Source: Pseudomonadota bacterium (GTDB lineage: Bacteria > Pseudomonadota > Gammaproteobacteria > Pseudomonadales > Pseudomonadaceae). Taken from it: DNA of 64,000 bases. Under the pieces are notes generated by a model, which made no database searches, had not been told where the DNA came from, and saw only the letters and a program-made list of their open reading frames with translations. The position numbers and the translations under genes are program-made. This document shows, piece after piece, positions 1 to 8,660 of the stretch (positions are counted from its first letter, which is position 1; each line of letters starts with the position of its first letter). The stretch spans positions 25,469 through 89,468 of the forward strand of contig JAEYXX010000061.1 in assembly GCA_023431055.1 (NCBI GenBank), given 5' to 3'.

Positions 1-305
1 ACGCGCAACTGGTGCGTCTGGCGGCCGAGCGTCTGCGAGGCAAGTCGGTTTACAGCTCGCTGCCGCTGTATCTGCTGGCGCCGCGCTTTACCGTGACCGA
101 AGCACTTGGGGCCTTCCAGGCCTGCCTGGGCGAGCCGGTACAGCACACCACCTTGCGCGGACGGCTGGAACGGATGAAGACCCAGGGCTGGATCAGCGAG
201 ACCGGCGAGAAGAACTACCCGAAGATGGGGCGGCCACAAAATCTTTTGGAGCATCGCCCGCTGGCGGCTGAAGTGTTCGTCTTCGACCGCAACCTGCTGG
301 CCTAG
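1..305 (+). CDS. NrtR-like NUDIX regulator, C-terminal fragment
   Basis: The frame is open from base 3, so the gene begins upstream of the window and only the last 100 codons are present. The visible part starts near AERLRGK, continues with a P-x-Y-L-L-A-P-x-F-T segment and a helix pair ending in TTLRGRLERM, and finishes with a basic GRPQNLLEHRP tail. This layout resembles the winged-helix DNA-binding half of NrtR-type regulators, in which an N-terminal NUDIX domain senses a nucleotide or ADP-ribose ligand. The NUDIX half lies outside the window, so the ligand cannot be guessed. The assignment rests on pattern similarity only. Confidence 0.5.
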   Translation, partial: AQLVRLAAERLRGKSVYSSLPLYLLAPRFTVTEALGAFQACLGEPVQHTTLRGRLERMKTQGWISETGEKNYPKMGRPQNLLEHRPLAAEVFVFDRNLLA

Positions 306-346
306 CAACCTTCGTGTACCCGTAGCGACTCAGGGGGAATACTGCG

Positions 347-373
347 GGAAAAAAAATAGGCGCCAGAGGCGCC
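347..373 (-). terminator. distal terminator of the acylase gene
   Basis: The arms GGCGCC and GGCGCC (359-373) pair around AGA. Read on the minus strand, the hairpin is followed by a run of eight T residues (the A run at 350-357). This is a standard Rho-independent terminator for the leftward gene. It is nearly a copy of the one at 467-489. Confidence 0.75.
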
Positions 374-466
374 AGGGGAGCATTTCAATCGATGCATAGG
401 TTCTGAACCTGCTCTGGCGAGAAAGTTCATTCAGTGATGTAGAAATGCCATCTTTTTCTGCAGGCA

Positions 467-489
467 AAAGAAAAGGCGCCAGAGGCGCC
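467..489 (-). terminator. proximal terminator of the acylase gene
   Basis: The hairpin has the same GGCGCC-AGA-GGCGCC sequence as the distal one and is followed on the minus strand by TTTTCTTTT (467-474). It lies about 83 bases past the acylase stop codon, so it is the first terminator met by RNA polymerase. The distal copy would catch read-through. Confidence 0.75.
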
Positions 490-571
490 TTAAACGATGA
501 TCTATGGAGTAAGTCGATTACTCGGAGTCGGGGGTTGCAGAAATGGTTCAGCACCATCCGACGAACGGTCA

Positions 572-3085
572 TCATTTCGCTGGCATCAGCAGTAGGCGCT
601 GGTTGCCATAGACCTTGTCCAGATTTTCCGATTTGAACGGGAAACTCATGTAGCCGCCCTTGAGCCATGCGTCGATGCCGTCGGCATAGTGCGGGCTGGC
701 AGGGTTGCCGGACTGGCCCGAGCTGTTGACGCCGATCAGCGGCTCGTCGGCGGCGAAGTCCACCACGATGCGCATGGCCGGGACCAGGAAGGTATTGAAA
801 TCCTGGCCCCAGGCGTAGGCCGAAACGTTCAGCGTGCTGTGATCACCGCCGGCCGGATAGGGGCCGCGATCCAGATAACCTTTCAAGGCATTGATGCTGG
901 TGCGCTGGCTGGCGCTCATGTAGGGCGCCATGCGCGTGGTATCGGTCATCCACTCGTAGGTGTGCAGCTTGCCCCATTGCCAGTTGCGCCGCTCCGTGCC
1001 GAGGCGGCTCTCCAGCAGGGTGATGCTGGCGGCCAGGCTGCGGGCAAGGATGGTCGGCTTGTCTTCCTGTTCGGGCGTGCGGATGTCGTTCCAGAACGGG
1101 CTGTCGGGGCGGCCGAGCAGATGGTCGGCCTGCGCCGAGTAGGAGGTGTTGGCGGTTTGCAGCAGCGCCTGCCAGGCCGGGCTATTTTCCGGGCCCAGCT
1201 CGTCGAGGAAGATATGCCGCGCGCTTTCATGCAGGAAGGCGCCGTAGATGGCTGCATCGGCCGAGCTGGCGGAGAGCTTGCCGTCGAAGGCGAGCAGGCG
1301 TTTCAGCGCTTCATCGGCGCGTGCGCGCTGACCGGCCGGCAGCGCCGCGATGGCCTGGCGCAGCGAGTCGTGCATGGCCGGGTCGTTGAACATGGCCTGC
1401 AGCTTGGCGACGAAGGGCGAGGTCTGGTCGTATTGCATGGCGATCATGCTGCGTCCGTCGTGCCGGCCGTTGCCGGCCAGTTCGGCGATGCGCTCGGCAC
1501 GCTCCGGGTAGTACCAGGAGCTCGACAGCTGCATGCCGTAGCCCGGCGGTACGCTGCGCTCGTTGGCGGTACCCAGCCAGCCTTGCGGTGGGTCCTGATC
1601 GTAAGGATGCAGCATCGGGTCGGCGAAGCCGTCCCAGGCGTAGCGCTCGTCCCAGCCAGGGGAGGGCAGCAGGCCGCGGCCTTCACGACGATTGGGGTAG
1701 CGACCGGTGACCTGCCAGCCGATGTGCTGGGCATCGGCGAAGACGATGTTCAGCGGCATGGCGCGGATCTCGCGTGCCGCCTCGAAGGCCTGGTCCACCG
1801 ACTGCGCACGGGACAGGTCGAAGAAGGCATCGAGGCTGTTATCACGCTCGAGCTGAGTGGTCTTCAGCGCCAGGCCATAACCGCTCTGCAATGGCAGAGG
1901 TTGCAGCATATGTTTGCGCTCGCCGAGCACCGAGTTGAGCAGCGGGCCGTTGCGGGTCTCGTACAGTGTCTCGCGGACCGGCCGCTGGCCGCGGATGAAG
2001 AAGGTTTCCTGGCGTTCGGCGACCGGCAGCCACTTGCCATCCGCCTCGTACATCAGGCGGCTGCCTTCGCGGCGAATGCGTTCGAGATAGATGTCCTGAT
2101 TGTCACCCATGACCATGGTCATGCCCCAGGCGAGCTTGCCGTTGTAGCCGGCGACCACTGCCGGTACGCCCGCGAGGGACACGCCTGCGGCCTGGTACTT
2201 GGGCGAACGGATCTGCACGAAATTCCACAACGAGGGCATGCTCAGCGGCAGGTGGGTGTCGTTGGCCAGCAGGCTCCTGCCGCCGCGGGTTCGTTGCGGC
2301 GCGATGGCCCAGTTGTTCGAGGCGGCGACGCCGAGCATGTGCTGCTCGGCGATCTGTGCTGCGGTGCGGGAAATCGCCTGCAGACCGGGCAGCTGGCCTT
2401 TGAGGTCGAGGCCGGCGAGCTTTTCCGCCTCGGCGAAGGGCAGCGGTTCGTCCGGGTAGATCGGCAGCAGCCAGGGCAGCTTGTCGGCGCCCACCTGCTG
2501 GGCCATTGTCAGCGCGGCGATCTCTTCCTGCAGGTTCACCGCCAGGCCGAAGTTGAGCAGGCAGAACAGCAGCACCGAATCCTCGGGCTTCCAGTATTCG
2601 GGACGGTAGCCGGATTCGGCCAGGTCCATCGGCAGGCGATCGCGGTAGCGGAACATGTAGGCGTTGACGCCGCGCGCATAGACCTCGAAGAAACGTTTCA
2701 GGCGTGGCGAGGCATCGGCGTAGAGAATTTCCGCATTCTTTTTCAGATTCACCGCGCGCATGAAACGATCCATTTCCAGCACGCCGGGGCCAGCCATTTC
2801 CGCCAGGCGACCCTGAGCCAGGAGGCGCATGCCGACCATCTGGCTGAGACGGTCACTGGCATGCACATAACCCAGAGCGAACAGGGCGTCGTGGAAGGTG
2901 CCCGACTCGATCAGCGGCATGCCAAGGGCGTTGCGCCGCACCGATGCGCTCTCGGCCACGCCCTGGATGCGCTCAACGCCACGGGTGGGCGGCACGCTGT
3001 CGGCATAACGGCTGTTGAGCAGGGACTGGCAGCCGGCAAGACTGGTCAGGGAAGCAGCGAGAGTCAGGCAGGCCAGCGCGCGCAT
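572..3085 (-). CDS. quiP: acyl-homoserine lactone acylase QuiP, lipoprotein-type signal
   Basis: This 837-residue protein is a penicillin-acylase-family Ntn hydrolase expected to cleave the acyl side chain from long-chain N-acyl-homoserine lactones in the periplasm. The start at 3085 follows AAGGAAATTC. The first 19 residues form a signal peptide with an LAGC lipobox (Cys19). The precursor self-cleaves before an N-terminal nucleophile: the family motif A-S-N-N-W places this at Ser256, leaving an alpha chain (about 20-255) and a long beta chain. Length is close to P. aeruginosa QuiP (847 residues) and gene content nearby matches that locus. PvdQ is the alternative homologue, but a lipobox is less expected there. 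Substrate range is inferred from the family. No luxI/luxR pair lies in the window. Two tandem terminators follow it. Confidence 0.8.
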   Translation of the reverse strand: MRALACLTLAASLTSLAGCQSLLNSRYADSVPPTRGVERIQGVAESASVRRNALGMPLIESGTFHDALFALGYVHASDRLSQMVGMRLLAQGRLAEMAGPGVLEMDRFMRAVNLKKNAEILYADASPRLKRFFEVYARGVNAYMFRYRDRLPMDLAESGYRPEYWKPEDSVLLFCLLNFGLAVNLQEEIAALTMAQQVGADKLPWLLPIYPDEPLPFAEAEKLAGLDLKGQLPGLQAISRTAAQIAEQHMLGVAASNNWAIAPQRTRGGRSLLANDTHLPLSMPSLWNFVQIRSPKYQAAGVSLAGVPAVVAGYNGKLAWGMTMVMGDNQDIYLERIRREGSRLMYEADGKWLPVAERQETFFIRGQRPVRETLYETRNGPLLNSVLGERKHMLQPLPLQSGYGLALKTTQLERDNSLDAFFDLSRAQSVDQAFEAAREIRAMPLNIVFADAQHIGWQVTGRYPNRREGRGLLPSPGWDERYAWDGFADPMLHPYDQDPPQGWLGTANERSVPPGYGMQLSSSWYYPERAERIAELAGNGRHDGRSMIAMQYDQTSPFVAKLQAMFNDPAMHDSLRQAIAALPAGQRARADEALKRLLAFDGKLSASSADAAIYGAFLHESARHIFLDELGPENSPAWQALLQTANTSYSAQADHLLGRPDSPFWNDIRTPEQEDKPTILARSLAASITLLESRLGTERRNWQWGKLHTYEWMTDTTRMAPYMSASQRTSINALKGYLDRGPYPAGGDHSTLNVSAYAWGQDFNTFLVPAMRIVVDFAADEPLIGVNSSGQSGNPASPHYADGIDAWLKGGYMSFPFKSENLDKVYGNQRLLLMPAK

Positions 3086-3184
3086 GGCGAATTTCCTTGG
3101 TTTGCGAACAGACGAGACCAGTCGCGCAGCAACCGGCCACAAAGGCGCCAAGGTAATGAGGCCATCGTGGCCTGGCAAGAGGGC

Positions 3185-3649
3185 TCAGGCGATTGCCCGA
3201 GACCCTTTCAGTCCTTCGTCCAGCAACCAGCGTGCGGCAATGCGCGCGGCCGCCTTGTGCTGCAGTTCCAGCTCGTTGAAACGCTTTTCGAAGCGGCGTC
3301 TCTCGGCCTTGTCCAACGCTTTCCAGGCCGCATGGGTGGGTACGTCGGCGGTGGCTTCGAAGAGCACGTGGAACACCTGGCACCGGCTGTCATTGCTCAG
3401 GCTGCTGTCGTAGTTGTCGAGCAGCACCTTGATGCGAATGGCGCCCTCTATCAGCGGCAGTTGCTCGTCGAGCAGGCTGCTGGCGAGGATGCTCAGATCG
3501 CTACCAATGCGCTGCCGGCGCTCCTGTTGCGCTTCGTCGCGGGCGCGCTGGTTGGCCCACACGCGGCGCCACAGGTGCCAGGCATAGGCCGCCAGGGCTG
3601 CGATCAGCAGCAGGCCGGTCAGTAGCAGGATGAGGGTCAGAGCATCCAT
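3185..3649 (-). CDS. DUF2489 membrane-anchored protein
   Basis: This 154-residue protein begins with a strongly hydrophobic segment (about residues 3-22, LTLILLLTGLLLIAALAAYA) followed by a basic, charged helical region. Then comes a compact domain with N-D-Y-D-S-S and a helical C-terminus rich in E, R and K, matching DUF2489 proteins of gammaproteobacteria. It would be a single-pass inner-membrane protein with a cytoplasmic domain. A longer open frame extends upstream, but the hydrophobic start at 3649 is the natural N-terminus. It lies 7 bases behind the SEC-C miniprotein and 99 bases ahead of quiP, so the three may share a transcript. Function unknown. Confidence 0.65.
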   Translation of the reverse strand: MDALTLILLLTGLLLIAALAAYAWHLWRRVWANQRARDEAQQERRQRIGSDLSILASSLLDEQLPLIEGAIRIKVLLDNYDSSLSNDSRCQVFHVLFEATADVPTHAAWKALDKAERRRFEKRFNELELQHKAAARIAARWLLDEGLKGSRAIA

Positions 3650-3656
3650 GCGCAGC

Positions 3657-3863
3657 TCAGGCGCCGTGGCACTTCTTGAATTTCTTCTGGCTGCCGCAAG
3701 GGCAGGGGTCGTTGCGGCCGACATCCTTCAGCGCGTTGCGTACCGGCTCCTGATGGCCGTGGTTGCAGTGCGGGCCGTGTACATGGCCGTGATCGTGATG
3801 ATCGTGGTCATGGTTGCAGTCGGGGCCGTGGATGTGAGGTTCGTTGCTCATGGTGTGGCTCAT
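3657..3863 (-). CDS. His-rich SEC-C motif miniprotein
   Basis: This 68-residue protein has two parts. Residues 10-37 are extremely rich in His and Asp, with two G-P-x-C-N-H units. The last 20 residues form a complete SEC-C zinc-binding motif ([17 protein letters not shown]). SEC-C motifs occur at the end of SecA, where they bind zinc and contact SecB and ribosomes, and as stand-alone domains. The His-rich part could store or deliver Zn, Ni or Cu ions, but that is inference. An internal ATG at 3851 would give 64 residues. Neighbours are the LEA-like lipoprotein upstream (5-base gap) and the DUF2489 gene downstream. Confidence 0.7.
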   Translation of the reverse strand: MSHTMSNEPHIHGPDCNHDHDHHDHGHVHGPHCNHGHQEPVRNALKDVGRNDPCPCGSQKKFKKCHGA

Positions 3864-3868
3864 GCAGG

Positions 3869-4366
3869 TTATTCGGGGATGTAATCGCCGGGAATTATCT
3901 CTCCATTGCGCGCCATGTGCACGCTGCGGCCGAACAACATGCCGGTTTTCACTTCGCCCTTGAGGCTATAGCGAATCGGTACGTCGGGTTTTTCCAGGGC
4001 CTTGACGATTTGCCGCACGTGGCGCCAGAGGTTGGTGCGTACCGGCACGTCGAAGGTGTGATGGCCGTGGGCGGGCACGGTGAACCACTCGTTGGAGTAG
4101 CCTTCGGCCAGTTGAATGCCATTGAGGTGGACGTTGTAGTTCAACCCGCGCACGGGCAGGCTGACCCCATTGGGATTGTCGATTCGAAAGCGCAGGCTGA
4201 ACTCCTGTTCGAGCAGCCTGGCCTTGATCACATCAACTTTGATGAGTTGGACGTCCGGGTCCTTGAAGCCACCTGTCATCCAGGTAGAGCATCCTGTCAG
4301 GCCAGAAAGCAGGCCGAAAAACATCAATAGGCTGATAATTCTTATCATTTGCGCCTGAGAAAGCAT
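3869..4366 (-). CDS. LEA type 2 / WHy-domain lipoprotein
   Basis: This 165-residue protein has a hydrophobic signal sequence ending in the lipobox LTGC, so it is probably a lipoprotein. The mature part (D-P-D-V-Q-L through the C-terminus) looks like the water-stress/hypersensitive-response fold of LEA-14 proteins: the F-R-I-D-N-P-N-G segment followed by L-P-V-R-G-L-N-Y is the diagnostic pattern. These domains are associated with desiccation or membrane stress, but their bacterial role is unsettled. A second ATG at 4348 could also be the start and fits a shorter signal peptide. It is probably the first gene of a leftward unit with the SEC-C and DUF2489 genes. Confidence 0.7.
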   Translation of the reverse strand: MLSQAQMIRIISLLMFFGLLSGLTGCSTWMTGGFKDPDVQLIKVDVIKARLLEQEFSLRFRIDNPNGVSLPVRGLNYNVHLNGIQLAEGYSNEWFTVPAHGHHTFDVPVRTNLWRHVRQIVKALEKPDVPIRYSLKGEVKTGMLFGRSVHMARNGEIIPGDYIPE

Positions 4367-4558
4367 TTCATACCCCCATTGCGGCTCAGTGTAACAAGCA
4401 CGCGCGTGGCTGCAACGGATGAAGTCGCATTATTTTCAAGACGATAGCGCCGCTGTTTGACTCAGTAGGTAACCGCGATGGCATGGATGAGAAGCCTGCA
4501 GTGTCAGGGCAAAGGAACCTGCGCCATACTGAGCGGCGAATAGGACAGGAGTGTGACC

Positions 4559-5113
4559 ATGAGTCGCTATGAGATCGCCTTCTCCGGGCAACTGGTGCCG
4601 GGGGCACAGGCGGAGTTGGTCAAGGCCAATCTGGCCAAGCTGTTCCAGGCCGATGCTCAGCGTATCGCCCAGTTGTTCTCCGGGCGCCGCATCGTGATCA
4701 AGAACAACCTCGATGCCGCCGCTGCGGAGAAATACCGGGCAACTCTCGAGCGAGCCGGTGCCCGTGTCGAGGTCGTCGACATGGATATGCTGATCGAGGA
4801 AGTCGAATTGGCGCCGCCACCGCCAGCCGAGACGATACCTCCTGCAGCGGCTGCGCCTGCAGCGGCCAGGCCGGGGCGTTTGCAGGTCGCACCGCGTGAT
4901 GAATACATGGCGGCATTCAGCGAGGTGGACGCGCCGGATTTCGGCATCGCTCCGGTAGGCAGCGATCTGCAGGACGCCAGGCCTGACCCCAAGGCACCGC
5001 CGGTCGACCTGTCGCAATTCAGTCTGGCGCCGGTGGGCAGCGACATGGGCCAAGCTAGGCCAGAGGCTCCCGCTGCCGCGCCGGACATCTCGCATCTGAA
5101 ACTGCAGGACTGA
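4559..5113 (+). CDS. hypothetical protein with APVGSD repeats
   Basis: I do not recognise a named family. The start at 4559 has a good AGGAG seven bases upstream. Residues 1-75 form an alpha/beta domain with Y-E-I-A-F-S-G and S-G-R-R-I-V-I-K segments. Residues about 85-105 are a Pro/Ala-rich linker. Two imperfect repeats then follow (F-G-I-A-P-V-G-S-D-L-x-x-A-R-P and F-S-L-A-P-V-G-S-D-M-x-x-A-R-P). No signal peptide or membrane helix is seen, so it should be cytoplasmic. The 184-residue gene is divergent from the LEA-like gene and is followed by a strong terminator, so it is a single-gene unit. The repeats may bind a partner, but this is a guess. Confidence 0.6.
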   Translation: MSRYEIAFSGQLVPGAQAELVKANLAKLFQADAQRIAQLFSGRRIVIKNNLDAAAAEKYRATLERAGARVEVVDMDMLIEEVELAPPPPAETIPPAAAAPAAARPGRLQVAPRDEYMAAFSEVDAPDFGIAPVGSDLQDARPDPKAPPVDLSQFSLAPVGSDMGQARPEAPAAAPDISHLKLQD

Positions 5114-5129
5114 CCGCTTCGCGGGTTGC

Positions 5130-5166
5130 AACGCCGTGAGCTGCGCGGGCAGCCACGGCGTTTTTG
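5130..5166 (+). terminator. terminator after the APVGSD protein
   Basis: The nine-base arms AACGCCGTG (5130-5138) and CACGGCGTT (5154-5162) pair around a 15-base loop and are followed by a T run ending at 5165. It begins 16 bases past the stop codon. On the opposite strand it lacks a T run, so it serves mainly the rightward gene. Confidence 0.75.
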
Positions 5167-5178
5167 CATCGAGCGCGG

Positions 5179-6294
5179 CTAGCCCGCCTTGCACTTGGCC
5201 TGCGCCTGCTCCGGTTTGAGGTTGCGCACGCTGGTGAAGAACAGCTCGCAGGTTTGCAGTTTCTGCGTTACCTGCCATTTCTGGGTACAGCTACTGAGCA
5301 GTTGCTGCGCATCGCGCGTCGGTTGCTGGCCCATGCCGGCCTGCCAGCACGCCGCGCTCAGGTCCTGCCCCATGACCCTGATCCCCGCCGCGTTGGCGGC
5401 ATCCTCGCTGCCCTTGTTGTTTGCCGGATCGGCGGCGTACCAGATATAGCTGGGATGATTGGCGCCGAGTACGGAGACCTGCCGGCCGGGCCCGGCGTTG
5501 ATCTGGCCGAGCCCGAGCACGGGCAGGTTCACGCCGTATTGCTGCTTGATCCAGCTGCGCACCGGGCTGCCGAAGGCGACCATCGGCAGGCTGGCGTCGT
5601 CCGGGGCCGCACTGAGCTCATCGACCATGCGCCGTTGGTAGTCGTTGAAGTAACCGTACACGCCTTCCAGGGCGCTGCCGGCACTGGCCGGGGCGGCAAT
5701 CGGGGCGATGTCGACGATGGTCTGGTAGGCCGGCGTCTGCTCGGGGGCGATGCCGTTGTAGCTGAGCAGGGCGGCCCAGCGGTCGGTGGTGCTCGAGCGC
5801 AGATAATCCTGAGCCTGGGTTAGTGAGTAATCCGGTGGGAAGTGCAGCAGTTCGACGCTCTTGCGGTTCTCCAGTGCCATGCCCAGTGGCAGGAAGAAGT
5901 ACCAGTTGTACTGCCATTTGCCGTCACGATTGAGTTGACTGGCGCCCTGATAGGCCAGGTCGCCGGCATCGAGCAGTTGCAGCAGGGGCTTGCCGTATTC
6001 GGCTGGTGTGCCCGCAAAGTGGGCTTGCACACGCTCGCCGTTGCGCGTGACACGTACGCTGGCTTGCGGGTAGCCATCGCGCGTGAGGCTTTGCTGCAGG
6101 TAGTGTTCCACCGTCTGCTCCAGTGTCCAGTCGCGGTAGCAGATCACGCTGCAGTTGTTCGGATAGGCGAACAGACGGCTGACGCGCTGGCTGTCCCCCA
6201 GGTCCAGCCTCTCCCCTTGCGACCCGCCGGGCTGGTTGGCGCAGCCAAAGAGCAGGCCGGCCAGGATAAGAGCGATACCACTTTTCTTGTGCAT
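5179..6294 (-). CDS. uncharacterised lipoprotein
   Basis: This 371-residue protein starts at 6294 with AGGAG six bases upstream. The signal sequence ends in the lipobox LFGC at about residue 18, so it should be lipid-anchored. The mature part contains six further cysteines, two near the N-terminus (C-S-V-I-C) and four in the last 60 residues, suggesting periplasmic disulfides. A W-Y-F-F-L-P-L segment and a Y-F-N-D-Y-Q-R-R segment may form the core. I do not recognise the family. It is transcribed leftward, facing the preceding terminator, and sits 68 bases from the end of the ychJ-like gene, so it may be in the same transcript. Confidence 0.6.
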   Translation of the reverse strand: MHKKSGIALILAGLLFGCANQPGGSQGERLDLGDSQRVSRLFAYPNNCSVICYRDWTLEQTVEHYLQQSLTRDGYPQASVRVTRNGERVQAHFAGTPAEYGKPLLQLLDAGDLAYQGASQLNRDGKWQYNWYFFLPLGMALENRKSVELLHFPPDYSLTQAQDYLRSSTTDRWAALLSYNGIAPEQTPAYQTIVDIAPIAAPASAGSALEGVYGYFNDYQRRMVDELSAAPDDASLPMVAFGSPVRSWIKQQYGVNLPVLGLGQINAGPGRQVSVLGANHPSYIWYAADPANNKGSEDAANAAGIRVMGQDLSAACWQAGMGQQPTRDAQQLLSSCTQKWQVTQKLQTCELFFTSVRNLKPEQAQAKCKAG

Positions 6295-6361
6295 GGCTTT
6301 CTCCTTGTTGAGCGTCCTCGAGGGACGATTCAACTCAAGCAGAAAGCGTGATTAACGCCAG

Positions 6362-6844
6362 TCAACCATTCAGGTAAGGCGCGCAGCACTTCTTGAACTT
6401 CTGGCCGCCTTGACAGGGGCAAGGGTCATTGCGTCCGGCCTTCAATGCCACTGTCGGGTCGAGGAAGTACCAGCGTCCCTCCACCTGAACGAAGGCGGAG
6501 CATTCGCGATGACGATGTTCGCCATGCTCGTCATGCCAGTGGGCGACGAAGGCGACCTGCGCATGTTCGGGCTTGCCGCCGAATACCTCACTGCCTTCCA
6601 CTTCCAGGCCGAGCCAGGTGCTTTGAGCGCTCCAGGCGGCCATGGCGTCACGATTAAGCGCCTGTTGCTGAATCGGCAGAGTGGTGGCCACCAGATAGTC
6701 CACCAGGCCCAGCACATAGGCGCTGTAGCGCGAGCGCATCAGCAGCTCTGCACTGGGGGCGTGGGTGCCTGCGTGATAATGGCCGCAGCACTGGCCAAGC
6801 GGGTTGCCGCTGCCACAGGGGCAATTGGGATCGAGTGGGTTCAT
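6362..6844 (-). CDS. ychJ: YchJ family SEC-C protein (UPF0225)
   Basis: This 160-residue protein carries two zinc-binding SEC-C motifs, at residues 8-21 ([13 protein letters not shown]) and near the C-terminus ([13 protein letters not shown]), flanking a central NTF2-like domain (about 35-130) with an R-S-R-Y-S-A-Y signature. This architecture is that of YchJ, a conserved cytoplasmic protein of unknown function. It is the second SEC-C gene in 3.2 kb. It starts four bases after the stop of the DUF6231 gene upstream, so the two are cotranscribed. A matching pair exists in P. aeruginosa near PA1039-1040. Confidence 0.8.
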   Translation of the reverse strand: MNPLDPNCPCGSGNPLGQCCGHYHAGTHAPSAELLMRSRYSAYVLGLVDYLVATTLPIQQQALNRDAMAAWSAQSTWLGLEVEGSEVFGGKPEHAQVAFVAHWHDEHGEHRHRECSAFVQVEGRWYFLDPTVALKAGRNDPCPCQGGQKFKKCCAPYLNG

Positions 6845-6848
6845 CGCT

Positions 6849-7346
6849 CTACCACCAGTATTTGCCGAAGTTTTGTGGATTGGCCCAGAACTTTGCGTTC
6901 AACCAGTCGGGAACTTGCTTGTAATCGAGCAGATCATAGGTGAACAGATACAGGGTCTGTCCCTCGCGCTGGAATTGCTCGCTGGCCTGCATGGCCAGGG
7001 CGAACAGGTCGGTTTCCTGCCAATCGGCAGCCTTGAGGTCGAGCAATACGGCGACCCGGCTGGCGTTGAGGTTGCGAATGCCGCCCAGTAGTTGCAATCC
7101 ATCGCGTTTGGGTAAGTGCTCCAGACAGTCGACCAGCAACGCCAGGTCGAAACGCTGCGCGGCCAATTCCGGCGCCAGGGGAGCAGCAGGTGCGGTGGTG
7201 ACCTGACACTGCGGATGGGCGCTGTGAAAGGCGCTGACTGCGGGTAGTTCGCTTGCCCCGAGCAACAGCAGTTTCTCGGGTGTGTAGCGGGCAAGCAGTG
7301 CCGCAATGGCCTGCTGTGGAGTACGGGTGCTAAGGCTGGCGGTCAT
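6849..7346 (-). CDS. DUF6231 protein, methyltransferase-like
   Basis: This 165-residue protein starts at 7346 with CGAGGAAG upstream. It resembles a shortened class I methyltransferase fold: L-L-L-L-G-A-S near residue 30 takes the place of the SAM-binding glycine loop, and V-D-C-L-E-H-L-P-K near residue 75 matches the post-motif-IV region of Ubi/COQ5-type enzymes. The usual G-x-G-x-G loop is missing, so activity is doubtful. It precedes ychJ by four bases. The upstream 163-base spacer is shared with the divergent OmpA-like gene. The name is from memory of Pseudomonas annotations; the function is unknown. Confidence 0.55.
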   Translation of the reverse strand: MTASLSTRTPQQAIAALLARYTPEKLLLLGASELPAVSAFHSAHPQCQVTTAPAAPLAPELAAQRFDLALLVDCLEHLPKRDGLQLLGGIRNLNASRVAVLLDLKAADWQETDLFALAMQASEQFQREGQTLYLFTYDLLDYKQVPDWLNAKFWANPQNFGKYWW

Positions 7347-7509
7347 CGAACTTCCTCGAAAAGTCTGCAAAGACTAACGTGGTGTCGGTATCTGGCCTAG
7401 AGTGAGAGAAAATTATCCGCAGAAGCTGCTATAGCTGGCGGATTGTACAACTCCTGTCTTTACTACTATCGAGTCGGTTATGGGCCGATGAACATTGGAG
7501 ACCTAAAGT

Positions 7510-8142
7510 ATGAGTATCACAAGGAACGCAGTACCCCTGATTCTGGCTAGTACCCTGCTGACCGGTTGTGCCGGCCTGCAGAAAACCGACTGGCCCACCT
7601 GCGCGGCGGTAGGCGGTGTAGGTGGTGCAGCGTTAGGGGCAATCGAAAGCTCTACCTGGGCGGGTGGTGGTGCACTGGTGGGTGCTGGTATGGCTGCCGC
7701 GTACTGCTGGGTACATGGTGCCGAAGCTCAGCAGGTTGCCGTCGTCGAAGAAGAGGTCATGGTCGAGGAAGTCGCCGTGGCTGAGCCGGCTGAAGCTGTC
7801 CGCGTCGAGCTGGACGTCAAGTTCGACTTCGACAAGGCTCAGGTCAAGCAGGAAAGCTATGGCGATATCAAAGCGCTGGCCGACTTCATGAAGCAGTACC
7901 CGCAGACCAGCACCGTGGTTGAAGGTCATACCGACTCCGTGGGCAGCGATGCCTACAACCAGGGTCTGTCCGAGCGCCGCGCCAATGCCGTTCGCGAGGT
8001 ACTGGTCAACCAGTACGGCGTAGAGTCCGGCCGCGTTCAGGCGGTTGGCTATGGTGAGAGCCGTCCGGTTGCTGACAACGCCACTGCTGAAGGCCGTGCC
8101 ATCAACCGCCGGGTTGAAGCTGAGGTCGAAGCTCAGCCGTAA
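7510..8142 (+). CDS. OmpA-family lipoprotein
   Basis: This 210-residue protein has a signal sequence ending in the lipobox LTGC. A glycine-rich segment (VGGVGGAALGAI, about 33-50) follows, then an acidic Val/Glu linker (74-95). The C-terminal OmpA domain (about 97-205) carries the peptidoglycan-binding pattern G-H-T-D-S-V-G and R-R-A-N-A-V-R. The glycine zipper could insert in the outer membrane while the OmpA domain holds the cell wall. The equivalent P. aeruginosa gene is PA1041. A strong terminator follows 32 bases after the stop. It is a single-gene unit. Confidence 0.85.
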   Translation: MSITRNAVPLILASTLLTGCAGLQKTDWPTCAAVGGVGGAALGAIESSTWAGGGALVGAGMAAAYCWVHGAEAQQVAVVEEEVMVEEVAVAEPAEAVRVELDVKFDFDKAQVKQESYGDIKALADFMKQYPQTSTVVEGHTDSVGSDAYNQGLSERRANAVREVLVNQYGVESGRVQAVGYGESRPVADNATAEGRAINRRVEAEVEAQP

Positions 8143-8174
8143 CGCGCTTCGCTGTAACGGCGCCAACCGCAAAG

Positions 8175-8206
8175 GCCCGGCCGGTTTCCACCGGCCGGGC
8201 TTTTTT
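8175..8206 (+). terminator. terminator after the OmpA-like gene
   Basis: Perfect ten-base arms GCCCGGCCGG (8175-8184) and CCGGCCGGGC (8191-8200) enclose TTTCCA and are followed by TTTTTT. A textbook Rho-independent terminator. Confidence 0.9.
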
Positions 8207-8354
8207 GTGTGAAGCCCGGAGCCGCCCGCGTCAACGAAAGGCCGACAGCGGCGGCGATACGTTAAGTCATGGAAAATAATCCTTCGCTCTGGTGGTCCAC
8301 GCCGCGACCGGTTAACGTGCTGCGCTAGTAGAAAAACCGAGTACGAGGGCGGGC

Positions 8355-8660
8355 ATGAAAGCACTGTTGATCATGGGCAAGGCGCTCGCCTTGCTCTTCT
8401 GGCTGGTGTTCGCGGCGGCGTTGGCGAAACGCCTGGGCACTCCGTTCGAGCAGCTCGTCTATCTGTTGGCCGCATTTCTGGCAACGCTGCATGGGGCGCA
8501 GTTGTGGTTGTTCTCCGGTCTGCTATGCGGCCGCGCCAATCCCTGGCTGGACCGTGTGCAGGTACTGCTGTTCGGTATTTTCCATCTCTACCCGTTGAAA
8601 GCCGAGCAGCAGCCCGAAACGGTCGTAGCGCCAGTGATCGAGGAAGCCGCTCATGCGTAG
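8355..8660 (+). CDS. DUF1145 membrane protein
   Basis: This 101-residue protein has three hydrophobic segments (about residues 5-24, 32-50 and 67-80) and an acidic, Ala-rich tail. The pattern L-L-A-A-F-L-A-T-L-H-G-A-Q-L-W matches DUF1145, a family of small inner-membrane proteins with no assigned function. The stop codon overlaps the start of the collagen-like gene by eight bases, so the two are translationally coupled. Confidence 0.7.
   Translation: MKALLIMGKALALLFWLVFAAALAKRLGTPFEQLVYLLAAFLATLHGAQLWLFSGLLCGRANPWLDRVQVLLFGIFHLYPLKAEQQPETVVAPVIEEAAHA

Larger units (their letters stand above)
306..571. other. intergenic, with two tandem terminators
   Basis: This 266-base spacer separates the NrtR-like gene from the 3' end of the convergent acylase gene. 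It holds the two near-identical hairpins listed separately. Short open frames crossing it have no ribosome binding site and no recognisable product, so none is called. Confidence 0.6.

Noticed and set aside
445..636. 63-codon frame between the terminators and quiP
   Set aside because: It crosses a terminator hairpin and the end of quiP and lacks a ribosome binding site.
689..3625. 978-codon open frame on the plus strand opposite quiP
   Set aside because: It mirrors the codon pattern of the acylase in high-GC DNA, has no ribosome binding site and no family features.
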